DNA of 64,000 bases from an uncultured Spirochaetia bacterium (GTDB taxonomy: Bacteria > Spirochaetota > Spirochaetia > JABEVK01): positions 62,001 to 126,000 of the forward strand of contig CALGPJ010000006.1 in NCBI GenBank assembly GCA_937960645.1. Direction: 5' to 3'. Shown piece by piece: positions 28,037 through 37,645 of the stretch. A model generated the notes under the pieces. That model was not told the origin of the DNA. It did no database searches and saw only the letters and a program-made list of their open reading frames with translations. How positions within the stretch are numbered: the first letter of the stretch is position 1; every line of letters starts with the position of its first letter. A program made the position numbers and the translations under genes.

Positions 28037-30646
28037 TCAGTATAGATCAAAACCAAACGTTACAACCAATCGCATATCGGCATCCCAGAAAACTCCATCC
28101 CCCTTTTCCCAAAGCACCTGCCCGTTGGAATCATACCGAAACGGTTTTGCCAAATAGAAACCCAGAGGAAGCTGCGGATTGGTAATTCTCAAACCAAGGC
28201 CCCACGCGAAGTACCAATCCTGGAGCTGGACGGGAAAGAGTGGGACATTCTGTTGTCGGAAAACAAAGGTGTCCAGGTAGGTGTCGAACCAAAGGAAGTT
28301 CTCGACGACGGGTAATCGAAATTCGAAGTTGACGTACCAGGATGAAAAACCGTTTTGCAAGTTCGTGGAGGGCCGCCAGCCTCTGCCAGATGTCATTCCA
28401 TCGACGTAGAGCAGGTGCTTGGGCTGAGCGACTACCTGTCCCGGATAGCCGATGGGGTCCATGATAAACGACATGGCGCTTCGTACACGAGCTACGACCC
28501 TGAAGGTATACCAATCAACAAGCGGGACTCGGAACAGTCGAAAATTGCCCTCCCCCTTCAACTGAAGACGGGTAAAGTGAGCGGCACCTCCCAGAAAACC
28601 GCCGGTAACAGTGTAATTATACCCCAGAAGGGTACCCATTTCCGGATTATAAATGAAATCCCGGGTATCCCAGAATGTCCGGAATGCCAGGCTAGTTTCG
28701 AATTGCCACAGGTTGAGGTTTTTGCGTAAAGCTTCGTTGGCCGGCCGATAGAGATTGTCGTCGTAGGAAATGTACTGAAGGCTTGTGTTGGCACTTGCAC
28801 CGAAAATGAACCTTCCCAGATAGCTCGCAAGTGTGTACCCAATCCCTGTACCGAGGCTAAAGGAATATTCATCGAGCCCCATGGTATTTTGGCCACTCTT
28901 CAAAAGTCCCTTTTCTTTATCGTATTCGTATTGCTTTTTGAGGTTGTATGTAGAAATATCCGTCGAGGAGGGGACACCGGGAAAAACCTGACCTGCCTGG
29001 TAATTGATGCTGTTGTACGTGGTCGAACTTGTGAAAACGTAGGTTTGATCGTCGTAAGGGTCAGGGATGTAGGAACTCGAATAAATCGGGTACAAGACGT
29101 CCTGTTCGATATTGGAGCGGTAAAAATGTCCAAAGTTGAGCGAACCACTCAGGCTGATCCTCCTGTCGAAGGCCCAGGGTTCCGTGAAATTCAAGGCCAG
29201 GTTTTGCTGCACAGGTGAGACATTTACCTCGAGACCAAAAGTCTGTCCCCGACCAAGGAAGTTTCTGTCCTGCCATTTTAGATTGCCGCTGATGGGAAAG
29301 TCACCTGAACCGCTGAATGAAAGACCGAACATCACCTCCGCCGTATTCGCTTCCTCGACATTGATAATAAGGTCCATCAAACCTTCGGCACTTCCGGGGG
29401 GAGTCTCCGGATTGACGGCAGAGAAATATTGTAAGTTCATCAGATTTCTCAAGCCTTCGATAATTTTGGTACGACTGAAAACATCTCCGGTCTCCAGAGG
29501 AATTTCACGGAAAATGACATAATCTTGAGTCTTCGTGTTGCCCTTGACGATAATGTTCTCGATTCGGGCACGTGGACGTTCGATGATTCGGATATGATAC
29601 GAAATCGTATTTCCGTCTCTTTTCTCGGTTCGTTCGATGGTGTTGAAGATGTAACCGTCTTCGAAATATTTTTCCAAAACACGATTGTAGGCGTTGTCAG
29701 CGAGTTCTTTGTTGAGAATCTGTCCAACGGACAGTCTCTGGTAAGAAAGAAATTCCTCAGTGGAATAAAGATTGTTTCCCTCGAAGGTCGTTCCACCGTA
29801 GACAAATTGCCCACCTTCGTCGACCACAAAGGTAATGTTTAAAAAGTTTCGGTTTTGTGATTCCTGAAACTCGGACTCTCGTCGAATTTCCACGATCCTG
29901 GCATCGATAAAGCCCTGACGCTGATAAAATTGGAGGATCCCCTGCCGATCCAAAGCAAGATTGGCTTCCTGAAAAAGACCCGATTCAAAAAAAGATTGTT
30001 CTTTGGTTTTGAGAATACCGCGCAAATTCGATTCCGAAATTTGACTGACTCCCTCGAAACGAATCAATCTGACGATTGTTTGAGGGCCCTCTTCGATACG
30101 AAAGACGAGGATCACGGCGTTCTGATTCTCTAGACGCTGGATCGAACTGGCAACAGATACTCCAGTAAAACCCTTCTCGATGTAATAGTTTCTGATTTCC
30201 AATTCGTCACGGCGGATTCTGGACTGGCTGACAATCTCGCCCTGCTTGGATTTGATTTTATCCCGGATCTCTCCTTCGGACAATCTAGAATTTCCCGTAA
30301 TACGAATATCCTGGATCGAGGGCTTTTCCTGAACATGAAACAAAATGACGATGGAGTTTCCCCCCGGGTCCCCTTTTTGTACCTCGGGTCGAATGAATCC
30401 TTCGAAGTAGTCCAACCCATACAGGTTTGCCTGGAGTTCTCGGAATGTTTCATCCGTAAAATTTTTATTCAAATATGGACGTGTGACCGCATCGAGGTCG
30501 GTGCGAGCAACATTTTTCAGTCCAACGAAATTGATCTCACGGATAGGTTTGTTGAGATACCAGCTTTCCGGCAAATTGCTTTCTTCCTGAGAATACAACG
30601 AAACCAGAGTCATCGCTATGATCAAAGGCAGCAAAAAAATCCTCAT
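28037..30646 (-). CDS. bamA: Outer-membrane protein assembly factor BamA
   Basis: About 869 residues from the ATG at 30646, preceded by AAAGGAG. A signal peptide (MRIFLLPLIIAMTLVSLYSQ) is followed by five POTRA-type units; the pattern IREINFVGLKNVARTDL is POTRA 1 and RIENIIVKGNTKTQDYVI POTRA 5. The C-terminal half is the 16-strand barrel, with the conserved region around RFIFGASANT and the final strand ending in aromatic Tyr (MRLVVTFGFDLY). It inserts beta-barrel proteins into the outer membrane. The strain therefore has a two-membrane envelope with barrel proteins. It lies just after tamB. Confidence 0.95.
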   Translation of the reverse strand: MRIFLLPLIIAMTLVSLYSQEESNLPESWYLNKPIREINFVGLKNVARTDLDAVTRPYLNKNFTDETFRELQANLYGLDYFEGFIRPEVQKGDPGGNSIVILFHVQEKPSIQDIRITGNSRLSEGEIRDKIKSKQGEIVSQSRIRRDELEIRNYYIEKGFTGVSVASSIQRLENQNAVILVFRIEEGPQTIVRLIRFEGVSQISESNLRGILKTKEQSFFESGLFQEANLALDRQGILQFYQRQGFIDARIVEIRRESEFQESQNRNFLNITFVVDEGGQFVYGGTTFEGNNLYSTEEFLSYQRLSVGQILNKELADNAYNRVLEKYFEDGYIFNTIERTEKRDGNTISYHIRIIERPRARIENIIVKGNTKTQDYVIFREIPLETGDVFSRTKIIEGLRNLMNLQYFSAVNPETPPGSAEGLMDLIINVEEANTAEVMFGLSFSGSGDFPISGNLKWQDRNFLGRGQTFGLEVNVSPVQQNLALNFTEPWAFDRRISLSGSLNFGHFYRSNIEQDVLYPIYSSSYIPDPYDDQTYVFTSSTTYNSINYQAGQVFPGVPSSTDISTYNLKKQYEYDKEKGLLKSGQNTMGLDEYSFSLGTGIGYTLASYLGRFIFGASANTSLQYISYDDNLYRPANEALRKNLNLWQFETSLAFRTFWDTRDFIYNPEMGTLLGYNYTVTGGFLGGAAHFTRLQLKGEGNFRLFRVPLVDWYTFRVVARVRSAMSFIMDPIGYPGQVVAQPKHLLYVDGMTSGRGWRPSTNLQNGFSSWYVNFEFRLPVVENFLWFDTYLDTFVFRQQNVPLFPVQLQDWYFAWGLGLRITNPQLPLGFYLAKPFRYDSNGQVLWEKGDGVFWDADMRLVVTFGFDLY

Positions 30647-30657
30647 GAGTTCTCCTT

Positions 30658-30683
30658 TTAGTAGGTCCATTTAGTAGGTCCAT
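30658..30683. repeat. 13-bp perfect tandem duplication at the tamB stop
   Basis: TTAGTAGGTCCAT occurs twice in direct succession (30658-30670 and 30671-30683). On the minus strand this duplicates the last codons of tamB including TAA, just before the bamA ribosome site. It extends the tamB-bamA gap and leaves both frames intact. Confidence 0.85.
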
Positions 30684-33600
30684 CGCCAATTGAGGTTGAT
30701 TGTATTGTCAGGTATAAACAACTTGGATGGTGTTTCGGGTACAAAATTCCATCGAATTAAAAGAAAGGGGGTTTGAAATTCGAGACCCAACTCCAGTCTG
30801 GGCCTCAGTTCGGATGACAGGGGATACAACTCACTGGCTTGATTGGTCAATGTGAACATTCCTTCAAAAAATATATCTTCTTGGATGTACTTTCCCAAAA
30901 AGATGCTGGTATTGTCAAGATACTCTTGGAGGGTTGGGGGCTCATTGGATAATTGAGTCAACAAAAAACGATTGAGTATTTGGGTCCGGATTGAGAACAT
31001 ATCCAGACCCAGGGTGGTTCGTATGGCATTTTCGAAGGGGCGCAGAACAAATCCGCTTCCCACATCGCTTACGAGGTTGAGCGCTCCCTGCCACCCCTCC
31101 CTGGTATATCGATCGGGTACAAAAATACTTCCTACAATAGTCGAAATCTCTTCCGTGGTTTTTGGGGGGCTGGAAGAAAAACGCGGGGTGAATTTGCTGA
31201 GAAAGTCATCGATCGTCAAAAAAACTGTGACCGGACCCGAGGCATCTTTGGTACGCAGTTCCCCCAAGAGGTTAACAAAAGGATCGAAATTATTCTGATC
31301 CTCTTTGAACGACACTCTGCCCTCCCGAAGATAAAACACCTGACCCAGGTAAAAAATCTCTCCTCCCCGTATTGCCACATCACCCAGAAGTTTGAAATTA
31401 TTTTGCAGGGAATCGCTCTGATAACGGAGAAATTGTTTGGGAGAAATATAGGCTCGAATGATGGGGAAATCCATAAGAGGCCATATCAGAAAGACTCTGT
31501 TTCCGCTTCGAATGACCAGATCGATGTTGAGAGGAAACTTGAATTCGGATCCGGAGCCAGCGGTGTCTATCCCAAGGAGCATCGAGGAATCTTGAAGTTC
31601 TATGTCGCCTGTAATTTTTGCGAATGTCAGATTTCCCTCTAAAACCATTTGTCCGGAAACAAATCCACTGAGGCGTACTATGGAAAAAGTGTAATCGACG
31701 CCGATGGGTGCAATGTCGTCCATGGTCACCACCAAACGGTATCGATCAGGTATCAAGCGGGTCAGGTAGATATCACCCCCAATTTTTAGTTTTCCCCCCC
31801 CGACATTGATCTGGGTTGTAGGAAGGGAAAATTTGTTCCCTTCCAGAGAAATGGAAGTACTGAGAGGACCGATCGATCCCTTGAAATTGGGGGCTTGGGC
31901 CACGATATCTTTGACGCTGAAATTGCCCTCAAAAGTTGGATCGGTCACGAATCCCTGAATTTTGACATCAGCTTCCAGGGTTCCGCGTAGTATTTTGAAG
32001 AGAGACGACGGAATGAAAAAATTGATGATATCGGCCTGAGCGAAAAAGTTTTGCACCCTGGCCTCGATATTGGCATCCTTCAATTTTCCTTCTATCGATG
32101 CGTTAATGGGAAATGGCTTGTTCAGCACCAATCGAAAATCTCCGTCATCTGTAAAGCGGCCGAGTAAAAAGTTGTTTTCACCGCCCCTCAGGGTCGTCAC
32201 ACTGCGGATTTTACTGAAGTTGAGATCAAAAGCATTTTGCGGTGTGTTGTTGATCCGGATTTTGTCGATGCCGATATTTCCGATGATTCTCTCGACACCC
32301 AGAAGATTGTTACCGAAAAATATTTCCTGATCTGTTTCGATGTTTGCCGTGATTTGGGCATTCACGGGAATACCATTAAACGATGTTTTGGCAAATGTTT
32401 CGAGTTTGAATCTCCCTCCCGACATATCGAGCGCCATCGTAAAGGGATCGAGGATGAGATTGCCCAAGGTGAAAGATGCCTCGAAAAATCGGAATTGATT
32501 GTTCTTATAATCAAAACTGAAAACTGCCGAAAGGGGATCATTGCCAAATTTTGCTTTCTTGATGGAAACATTGCCCCGAGAAATCGAGCCGCTATTCCTG
32601 AAAGAAACCAAAAATTGAGTATCGAGCTTTCCCGAGAAGTTATCCAAAAAAAATCTTTTCAGATCAAAATCTTTGATGATTCCCGACACGGTCAACTCAG
32701 TATCAAAATAGCTCAATCCTAAAAGTATCTCCCCTTCCTGAGCAGCCTGCATATCAAAATCGACTTTAAAATCTTCCAGGCTTCGAAAACTAATGAGTCC
32801 CTTTCCTTGATAGGTACCCAGGCTGTCACCGAGAGAAAGCCGTTCAATCAGGAAATCATTTCCGTTTGTGGAAGAAAGAGCGGCTTCGAGACGTAAACTT
32901 CTGAGATTGTACAGTTTGTCGATTCCAACAGACACATATGCCGTAACGTTGTTAATTATACCGTTACGACTGTCCCAATTGAGAGTTCCATTGGAGGTCA
33001 AAACGATTTTCCAACTTTCCAGCGAAAAAGGTACCTCGGTTAGGTTCCAAACCAGGGATTCGATAGTTTCCTGACGGTTCCATGACACCAGGGTGACATC
33101 TCCACTGATCAATCGCCAGGAATTGTTGATGTAATCTCCTTCAATTTTACCCGAGTAGTTATAACCATTGGCATCGAGGGTTATATCAAGATCGAGTTTC
33201 TCGGTATTTCCCGCTCCAGTAACTTTTGCGTTGATGTCGAGAAAGTCCAACATCAAACGTTTAATGGTAAAATCGAGGGACTGATCATTGACTTGACCAT
33301 TCATTTCGAGAGACCGAATAGGGTTGTTGCGATCCCTGGCTTTAAGGTAGTCGAGGGAGAAAAACCTCCTTTGTTCCGAAATTAAAAAACCAAACTGAAG
33401 ATCGGCTACCCAGGATGTCAAATAAGAAATCCCCATTAAACTCCGAGAATTCGTCTGACGAAATAAATCCTCGATTAACAATCCTTGGATAACCAGGGAC
33501 CCGGAGTATACTTTTGTGTACGGAAAGAAAGCTGTTTCAGCCTCGAGGTTAAGAAAACCTTCGGTTTTGGCTTTAAGAACATAAAAAGAAGACTCCTGGA

Positions 33601-34861
33601 TCAGGGATCCATTGAGGGTGATTTCCGAATTGACACTTTCATCTAGAATTGTCCCTTTGATAAGAGTTTCTTCTCCTCTTGTCATGATGTTAAATTTGCC
33701 GCTGTAGAGGTAGTCAAATGGGCTCAAGAGCCGAGAAATTTCCAGATCACCGTCTACCTTAAATTTGTTGGACAAATCGATTTGTCCATTGAATAAAAAA
33801 TCCAAATTGGCAGATTTGAAAAAAGTATCGGTAAGGGTCAAAGACGAATCAACACCTTTCACGTCAAACTGTAACGAAAGACGTCCGAACGGAGACACGT
33901 TCATAAAATCGAGGGTGCCCTTGCCTTCATATTTTAGGTTTTCCTCTTGAGAGGCTGCAAACCTTCCGGTGAATTGAGCATTGAACAACGGAATCCAATC
34001 TCTGGGTATTTGTTTGAGAATAAAGATGTTCGAGAGTCTGGCTCGGTCGCTAAGGACTGTCATCGACCATGATATCTTCTCGAGATTGAATTGAAACTCC
34101 AGGTCATATGGTTGTGCGTTGTTAATCGTTCGAATGTTGTATGTGGACCCAAGTTTCGTCATTTTGAAGCTTTGACTCTTGAAGCTGAAGAGGTTTGAAT
34201 CGAATTCTCTCAGGTCGATTTCCATGTTAGCGTCCTGAAACGCGGGATCGAACCGACCCTTCGAAAAAACAGAGGCATTGAAACTTGTGAGCGGAATTTC
34301 GTTTTTCAGGGAGCCAATCATCTCACCATTCAAGGTGAAATTGTAATAATCGATTAAATTATCAAATCGAAAACTGAGATTTTTCAGAGAGAGATCAAAT
34401 TCTTTAAACTCCAGGCTTAAATCGACCTGTTCTCCGATCACTGTAATCGGGGGCAGGCCGCCTTTTTGAGAGATAAGCTGAATGACCTGGTCGATAATAT
34501 CCTGGTCCTCGATGGACCTCAACGTGATGGAAGCTTTTTGAAGCAAAATATTATCGATGGGAAAATCGCCTCGTAGCAGTAGGCCAAACAGGTCATAACT
34601 CAAGACCAAACGTTGGACACGGAGAACTTCTCTTCCCGCACTGCTGGTGACCACAAAGTCTTCGATCTCGATCCCTTGAACGAGGAAGGGTAAGATGCGT
34701 CGGAACGAGAAATTTCGTCCCAGGCTCATTTCGACTTCATGGATCAGCCGGTCACGCGCGTTCTGGATTACCCTATCCACTGCGGAGGTAACCGGAAAAT
34801 AAAAGAGAGCGATCGTGAAAAGGCCCAGTCCCCAAATGAGAATCCTGATCTTGCTTGTCAT
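30671..34861 (-). CDS. tamB: TamB/AsmA-like translocation and assembly protein
   Basis: 1396 residues. One N-terminal membrane helix (about 5-25, ILIWGLGLFTIALFYFPV) anchors a very long beta-strand-rich protein, as in the TamB family, which makes a hydrophobic groove across the periplasm. The C-terminal part (from ~1000) fits the TamB domain: FVTDPTFEGNFSV, IGGDIYLTRL, GEIFYLGQVFYLREGRVSF, and the end in an aromatic residue. TamB works with a BamA-type partner and is implicated in barrel-protein assembly and in lipid transfer to the outer membrane. It sits directly before bamA, and its ATG overlaps the stop of the tonB-like gene (ATGA). No separate TamA is seen; BamA would be the partner. Confidence 0.87.
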   Translation of the reverse strand: MTSKIRILIWGLGLFTIALFYFPVTSAVDRVIQNARDRLIHEVEMSLGRNFSFRRILPFLVQGIEIEDFVVTSSAGREVLRVQRLVLSYDLFGLLLRGDFPIDNILLQKASITLRSIEDQDIIDQVIQLISQKGGLPPITVIGEQVDLSLEFKEFDLSLKNLSFRFDNLIDYYNFTLNGEMIGSLKNEIPLTSFNASVFSKGRFDPAFQDANMEIDLREFDSNLFSFKSQSFKMTKLGSTYNIRTINNAQPYDLEFQFNLEKISWSMTVLSDRARLSNIFILKQIPRDWIPLFNAQFTGRFAASQEENLKYEGKGTLDFMNVSPFGRLSLQFDVKGVDSSLTLTDTFFKSANLDFLFNGQIDLSNKFKVDGDLEISRLLSPFDYLYSGKFNIMTRGEETLIKGTILDESVNSEITLNGSLIQESSFYVLKAKTEGFLNLEAETAFFPYTKVYSGSLVIQGLLIEDLFRQTNSRSLMGISYLTSWVADLQFGFLISEQRRFFSLDYLKARDRNNPIRSLEMNGQVNDQSLDFTIKRLMLDFLDINAKVTGAGNTEKLDLDITLDANGYNYSGKIEGDYINNSWRLISGDVTLVSWNRQETIESLVWNLTEVPFSLESWKIVLTSNGTLNWDSRNGIINNVTAYVSVGIDKLYNLRSLRLEAALSSTNGNDFLIERLSLGDSLGTYQGKGLISFRSLEDFKVDFDMQAAQEGEILLGLSYFDTELTVSGIIKDFDLKRFFLDNFSGKLDTQFLVSFRNSGSISRGNVSIKKAKFGNDPLSAVFSFDYKNNQFRFFEASFTLGNLILDPFTMALDMSGGRFKLETFAKTSFNGIPVNAQITANIETDQEIFFGNNLLGVERIIGNIGIDKIRINNTPQNAFDLNFSKIRSVTTLRGGENNFLLGRFTDDGDFRLVLNKPFPINASIEGKLKDANIEARVQNFFAQADIINFFIPSSLFKILRGTLEADVKIQGFVTDPTFEGNFSVKDIVAQAPNFKGSIGPLSTSISLEGNKFSLPTTQINVGGGKLKIGGDIYLTRLIPDRYRLVVTMDDIAPIGVDYTFSIVRLSGFVSGQMVLEGNLTFAKITGDIELQDSSMLLGIDTAGSGSEFKFPLNIDLVIRSGNRVFLIWPLMDFPIIRAYISPKQFLRYQSDSLQNNFKLLGDVAIRGGEIFYLGQVFYLREGRVSFKEDQNNFDPFVNLLGELRTKDASGPVTVFLTIDDFLSKFTPRFSSSPPKTTEEISTIVGSIFVPDRYTREGWQGALNLVSDVGSGFVLRPFENAIRTTLGLDMFSIRTQILNRFLLTQLSNEPPTLQEYLDNTSIFLGKYIQEDIFFEGMFTLTNQASELYPLSSELRPRLELGLEFQTPFLLIRWNFVPETPSKLFIPDNTINLNWRWTY

Positions 34862-35553
34862 TGGTAAATCGTTCCGGGTATCAACTTGACGACAAATCGA
34901 ACGGTGTAGGGCCTGTTGGAGGGGCGAAAGATCATTTGCGCCAAAAAGCGATCGACTTGTTGGTCGATTTCGGGTTCTCCGGTCAAAGTTTTGATCGTAT
35001 TCGACACTATCCCAGATTCTTCGACTTCTATACTCACCTCGATGGTCAACTGGCTCTTGAGAAGCAGCTGGCTGAAGACATTTTTGCTGAAATTTTCCGC
35101 TAAGTACTCTTCACCTTCGATCCAAAAAATTTCGGCATTGGTGGGACTGCGAGATAACGACCGCAGGGGAGATTCCGCAGGAATTTCAAGATTTGGAGTG
35201 AAGGTTCTGATGATCATTTCTTCTGTAATTGCCAAATCATCCAAACTGGGAAGATAAGCCTTTCTTGCATCGAGAGGTACATTTTCCTGATTATGCTTCG
35301 GTAGGGGGACATCGGGAACAGGAACGGGTTTGACATCAAAAAAAGACTGGTTCACCCCTTGAAAAGACTTGGTGGCATGAAAAATTGGCTCAGAACTTTC
35401 GTTTCGACTGTCCGCTTCGGTTTGAGGCAGCATCGGTTGAAGTAGGATCTCGAATTTTTTTACCTGAGAAAAACGCGGCCAAAAGAAAAATAACAGGGCC
35501 GCCAACACGAAGTGGGTAATGGCACTGATCGACAGATACCCTCTTCCTTTCAT
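34858..35553 (-). CDS. TonB-like energy-transducing protein
   Basis: 231 residues. A single N-terminal helix (about 8-24) precedes a Pro/Lys-containing stretch (VPVPDVPLPKHN) and a C-terminal TonB-like domain (LTIEVSIEVEESGIVSNTI, then FRPSN and VRFVVKL). TonB carries energy from the ExbB/ExbD proton motor to outer-membrane partners. It lies between exbD (ATGA overlap) and tamB (ATGA overlap), not beside a TonB-dependent receptor. The sequence between helix and domain is less Pro-rich than in classic TonB, so some doubt remains. Confidence 0.78.
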   Translation of the reverse strand: MKGRGYLSISAITHFVLAALLFFFWPRFSQVKKFEILLQPMLPQTEADSRNESSEPIFHATKSFQGVNQSFFDVKPVPVPDVPLPKHNQENVPLDARKAYLPSLDDLAITEEMIIRTFTPNLEIPAESPLRSLSRSPTNAEIFWIEGEEYLAENFSKNVFSQLLLKSQLTIEVSIEVEESGIVSNTIKTLTGEPEIDQQVDRFLAQMIFRPSNRPYTVRFVVKLIPGTIYQ

Positions 35554-35978
35554 GTCCCCTCATCCTCAACAATCAAGGAAATTTTCGTGATACCATGGCG
35601 ACGCAAAATATCGAACACGTTGATCAAAACACCGTACTCCAATGTTTTACCGCCGGCAAGAGAAACCTGGATTTCTCGGGCATCGATTCGAGATAGTTCT
35701 TCCTCTACTTTTTTTCCCAGAGAAATCAGATCGTACTCTTGACGGTTGAACAAAATTTTCTCGGACGAATACACGACCAGAGACCAGTTTTTTTCGAGTG
35801 AGAGTTCACTGGTGGACGATTCAGGGATATCGATTTCCAGCATTTGCTGAAATATGGCCCCCGATGTCAATACAAAGAAAATCGTGACCAGGAAAATGAT
35901 GTCGAGGAGCGGGGTGAGCGGAAGGCTTTCAGGGTTGCTGTCTTCACGTTGATAGAAGCGTCGGAACTTGAAACCCAT
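35550..35978 (-). CDS. exbD: ExbD/TolR-family proton-channel protein
   Basis: 142 residues. The N-terminus LPLTPLLDIIFLVTIFFVLTS contains the single membrane helix with the proton-carrying Asp (PLLDIIFLV). A periplasmic domain follows (VQVSLAGGKTLEYGVLINVFDILRRHGITKISL, in parts). With ExbB it forms the proton-driven motor. ExbD and TolR cannot be fully told apart by eye; the TonB-like neighbour favours ExbD, and no tolA, tolB or pal is nearby. It overlaps the tonB-like start by ATGA. Confidence 0.87.
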   Translation of the reverse strand: MGFKFRRFYQREDSNPESLPLTPLLDIIFLVTIFFVLTSGAIFQQMLEIDIPESSTSELSLEKNWSLVVYSSEKILFNRQEYDLISLGKKVEEELSRIDAREIQVSLAGGKTLEYGVLINVFDILRRHGITKISLIVEDEGT

Positions 35979-35981
35979 CGT

Positions 35982-36596
35982 TCAACCTTGTTTTGCCATT
36001 TGAATGGCTGTCATTTCCTCGTAAAGAAATTCGAGCCTGTTGGAGAGCATCCTGGCACGTAATTTCAGAACGCTCGACGTCGACAATGCGGGAATGGCGA
36101 TGAAGAGTCCCAGGGCCGTGGTGATCAGTGCCTGAGCAATTCCTCCGGAAAGAACCGCAGGATCGGGCCGGCCCGCACCGCTCATGGCCTGAAAGCTCCA
36201 TATCATACCGGTTACCGTGCCGAGAAGGCCGAGCATCGTGGCAACACCGCTCATCGCTCCCAAAAGATCGAGTCGTGACTCCCGTGAGATAATCAGTTCC
36301 CGAGCAAAGAGTTCCAACTGACCAAGAATGTTATGCGTCCCTGTTTTTCGAAGTTGAAGAAATTCTCTGACGAATAGGATCTCGATGTGATTCCCGTGTT
36401 GAAGTCTTTCGTTGACAGGCTGTAGATCGCGCTTTCTCAAAGCATTGAGCAGGGAACGATAGGTCTCGGCATCGAGAAGGGGGTTCTTCAAAACGTCGTG
36501 AACGCGCTCGGTGATCAACGCGATCGAAGAGACGCTGAGAAACATCAGAGGAATGTAGAAAACGAAGTTGATGGGATGAAGAAAATCGATTACCAC
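35982..36596 (-). CDS. exbB: ExbB/TolQ-family proton-channel protein
   Basis: 204 residues with three membrane helices: one near the N-terminus (about 10-28) and two after residue 105. The family core is GAMSGVATMLGLLGTVTGMIWSFQAM followed by GIAQALITTALGLFIAIPAL, with the conserved Thr residues of the ion path (shown in parts). It forms the pentamer around ExbD. It overlaps the preceding outer-membrane-protein gene by seven bases and precedes exbD by three. Confidence 0.9.
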   Translation of the reverse strand: MVIDFLHPINFVFYIPLMFLSVSSIALITERVHDVLKNPLLDAETYRSLLNALRKRDLQPVNERLQHGNHIEILFVREFLQLRKTGTHNILGQLELFARELIISRESRLDLLGAMSGVATMLGLLGTVTGMIWSFQAMSGAGRPDPAVLSGGIAQALITTALGLFIAIPALSTSSVLKLRARMLSNRLEFLYEEMTAIQMAKQG

Positions 36597-37609
36597 TGTT
36601 TGGTGACCTCCAAAATGAACTGCAGAGGGCTATCCTGTTTGTTACTGAAACCAACTCCCAGGCTCCAGGTTTCCAGGTAATAATTCCAACGGGAAGTGAA
36701 GGACCAGGGGGTGATGGGATTGAAATCGAAGCGATGCTGAATGATTCCCACGAGGGAAAAACGTTGGATAGAGCCCAGAATCAATTGTTTTTCCCAATGG
36801 TAGGCAACCATCAGACCCCAGAGGAAAGTAGGATGGAGGCGATGCTGAATACTGATCACACCCGCATCGAAACCGCGATCGCTTCTCAGCCGAAGCTCTG
36901 CTGTCATTTCAACATCCCCGAAAGAGACGTTACCCCACCTACCCCGGAGATGGGAAAAAATACCGACAAGAGAATCGAATCCAACGGTACCACTGATTCC
37001 GTAAAACTCCTCTCGGTACAACAGACCCGTCTCGACTCTTGATGAGTTCGTAGAGCTATAAAGGATGGAAGCCAGCCAACCCAGTGGTCCAAAATGGAGG
37101 ATCCCCTCGCTCCATAAAGACCAGTTGACATCGTCGTTGAGCTCGACTTGTGAGTCGAAAATAAAACTGAGCCAACTTCCGTAAGCCGGCCAATATACGT
37201 TGAGATTCGTCGAGTATTCCGTGTCCTCGATTCGGGTCATGATCGCGATCGGGCCCAGGGAAGTCCCCAATCCGAGATGCGATGGTGAATCTTTAGTACC
37301 GCTGTAAGATACAAAAGTGCTAAAAGGAAAAAAGAGCCCCAAGAACCCCTTGCCGGAGGAAGAAATCTGCCCATTCGAATCTGTGTCGAAGGGATACTCC
37401 CCAGGGCCCATCCCCAGGTCGAGGGGGTTCGCAAATTTCAATTCCGGTATCTGACCGACACTATCCTTCCAACCCCACTCCCCATCGATTTGAGGCTGGG
37501 AAGGAATAGGATAAAATCCTGTTCCCTCGCCCAGAAAAACAAAGGTTCGAAGACTTTGAGCGTAACCCATGAAAGAAAAAAACAAAAAAATTGAGTTTAT
37601 TACCTTCAC
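36590..37609 (-). CDS. Probable outer-membrane beta-barrel protein of unknown family
   Basis: 339 residues from a GTG at 37609. A short signal peptide (INSIFLFFSFMGYAQS) is followed by a Gly/Ser/aromatic-rich sequence with many alternating strands. It ends in Trp (FILEVTKQW), the aromatic C-terminus typical of Bam-assembled barrels. I do not recognise a named family. It is first in the exbB-exbD-tonB-tamB-bamA-skp operon, so it may be the outer-membrane partner of the TonB motor or of TamB. No ribosome site is present, and TATAAT ends seven bases before the GTG. Confidence 0.68.
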   Translation of the reverse strand: MKVINSIFLFFSFMGYAQSLRTFVFLGEGTGFYPIPSQPQIDGEWGWKDSVGQIPELKFANPLDLGMGPGEYPFDTDSNGQISSSGKGFLGLFFPFSTFVSYSGTKDSPSHLGLGTSLGPIAIMTRIEDTEYSTNLNVYWPAYGSWLSFIFDSQVELNDDVNWSLWSEGILHFGPLGWLASILYSSTNSSRVETGLLYREEFYGISGTVGFDSLVGIFSHLRGRWGNVSFGDVEMTAELRLRSDRGFDAGVISIQHRLHPTFLWGLMVAYHWEKQLILGSIQRFSLVGIIQHRFDFNPITPWSFTSRWNYYLETWSLGVGFSNKQDSPLQFILEVTKQW

Positions 37610-37645
37610 TTGTTGAATTATACTGGGGCATCATGAAATTCTCTA
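37596..37645. promoter_or_regulatory. Overlapping divergent promoters for tmk and the envelope operon
   Basis: The two -10 hexamers overlap: TATACT on the plus strand (37619-37624; weak TTTATT at 37596-37601, spacer 17) and TATAAT on the minus strand (37617-37622; TAGAGA at 37640-37645, spacer 17). The tmk ATG follows eight bases after its hexamer, and the GTG of the minus gene seven bases after its own. The two polymerases could not bind at once. Confidence 0.42.
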
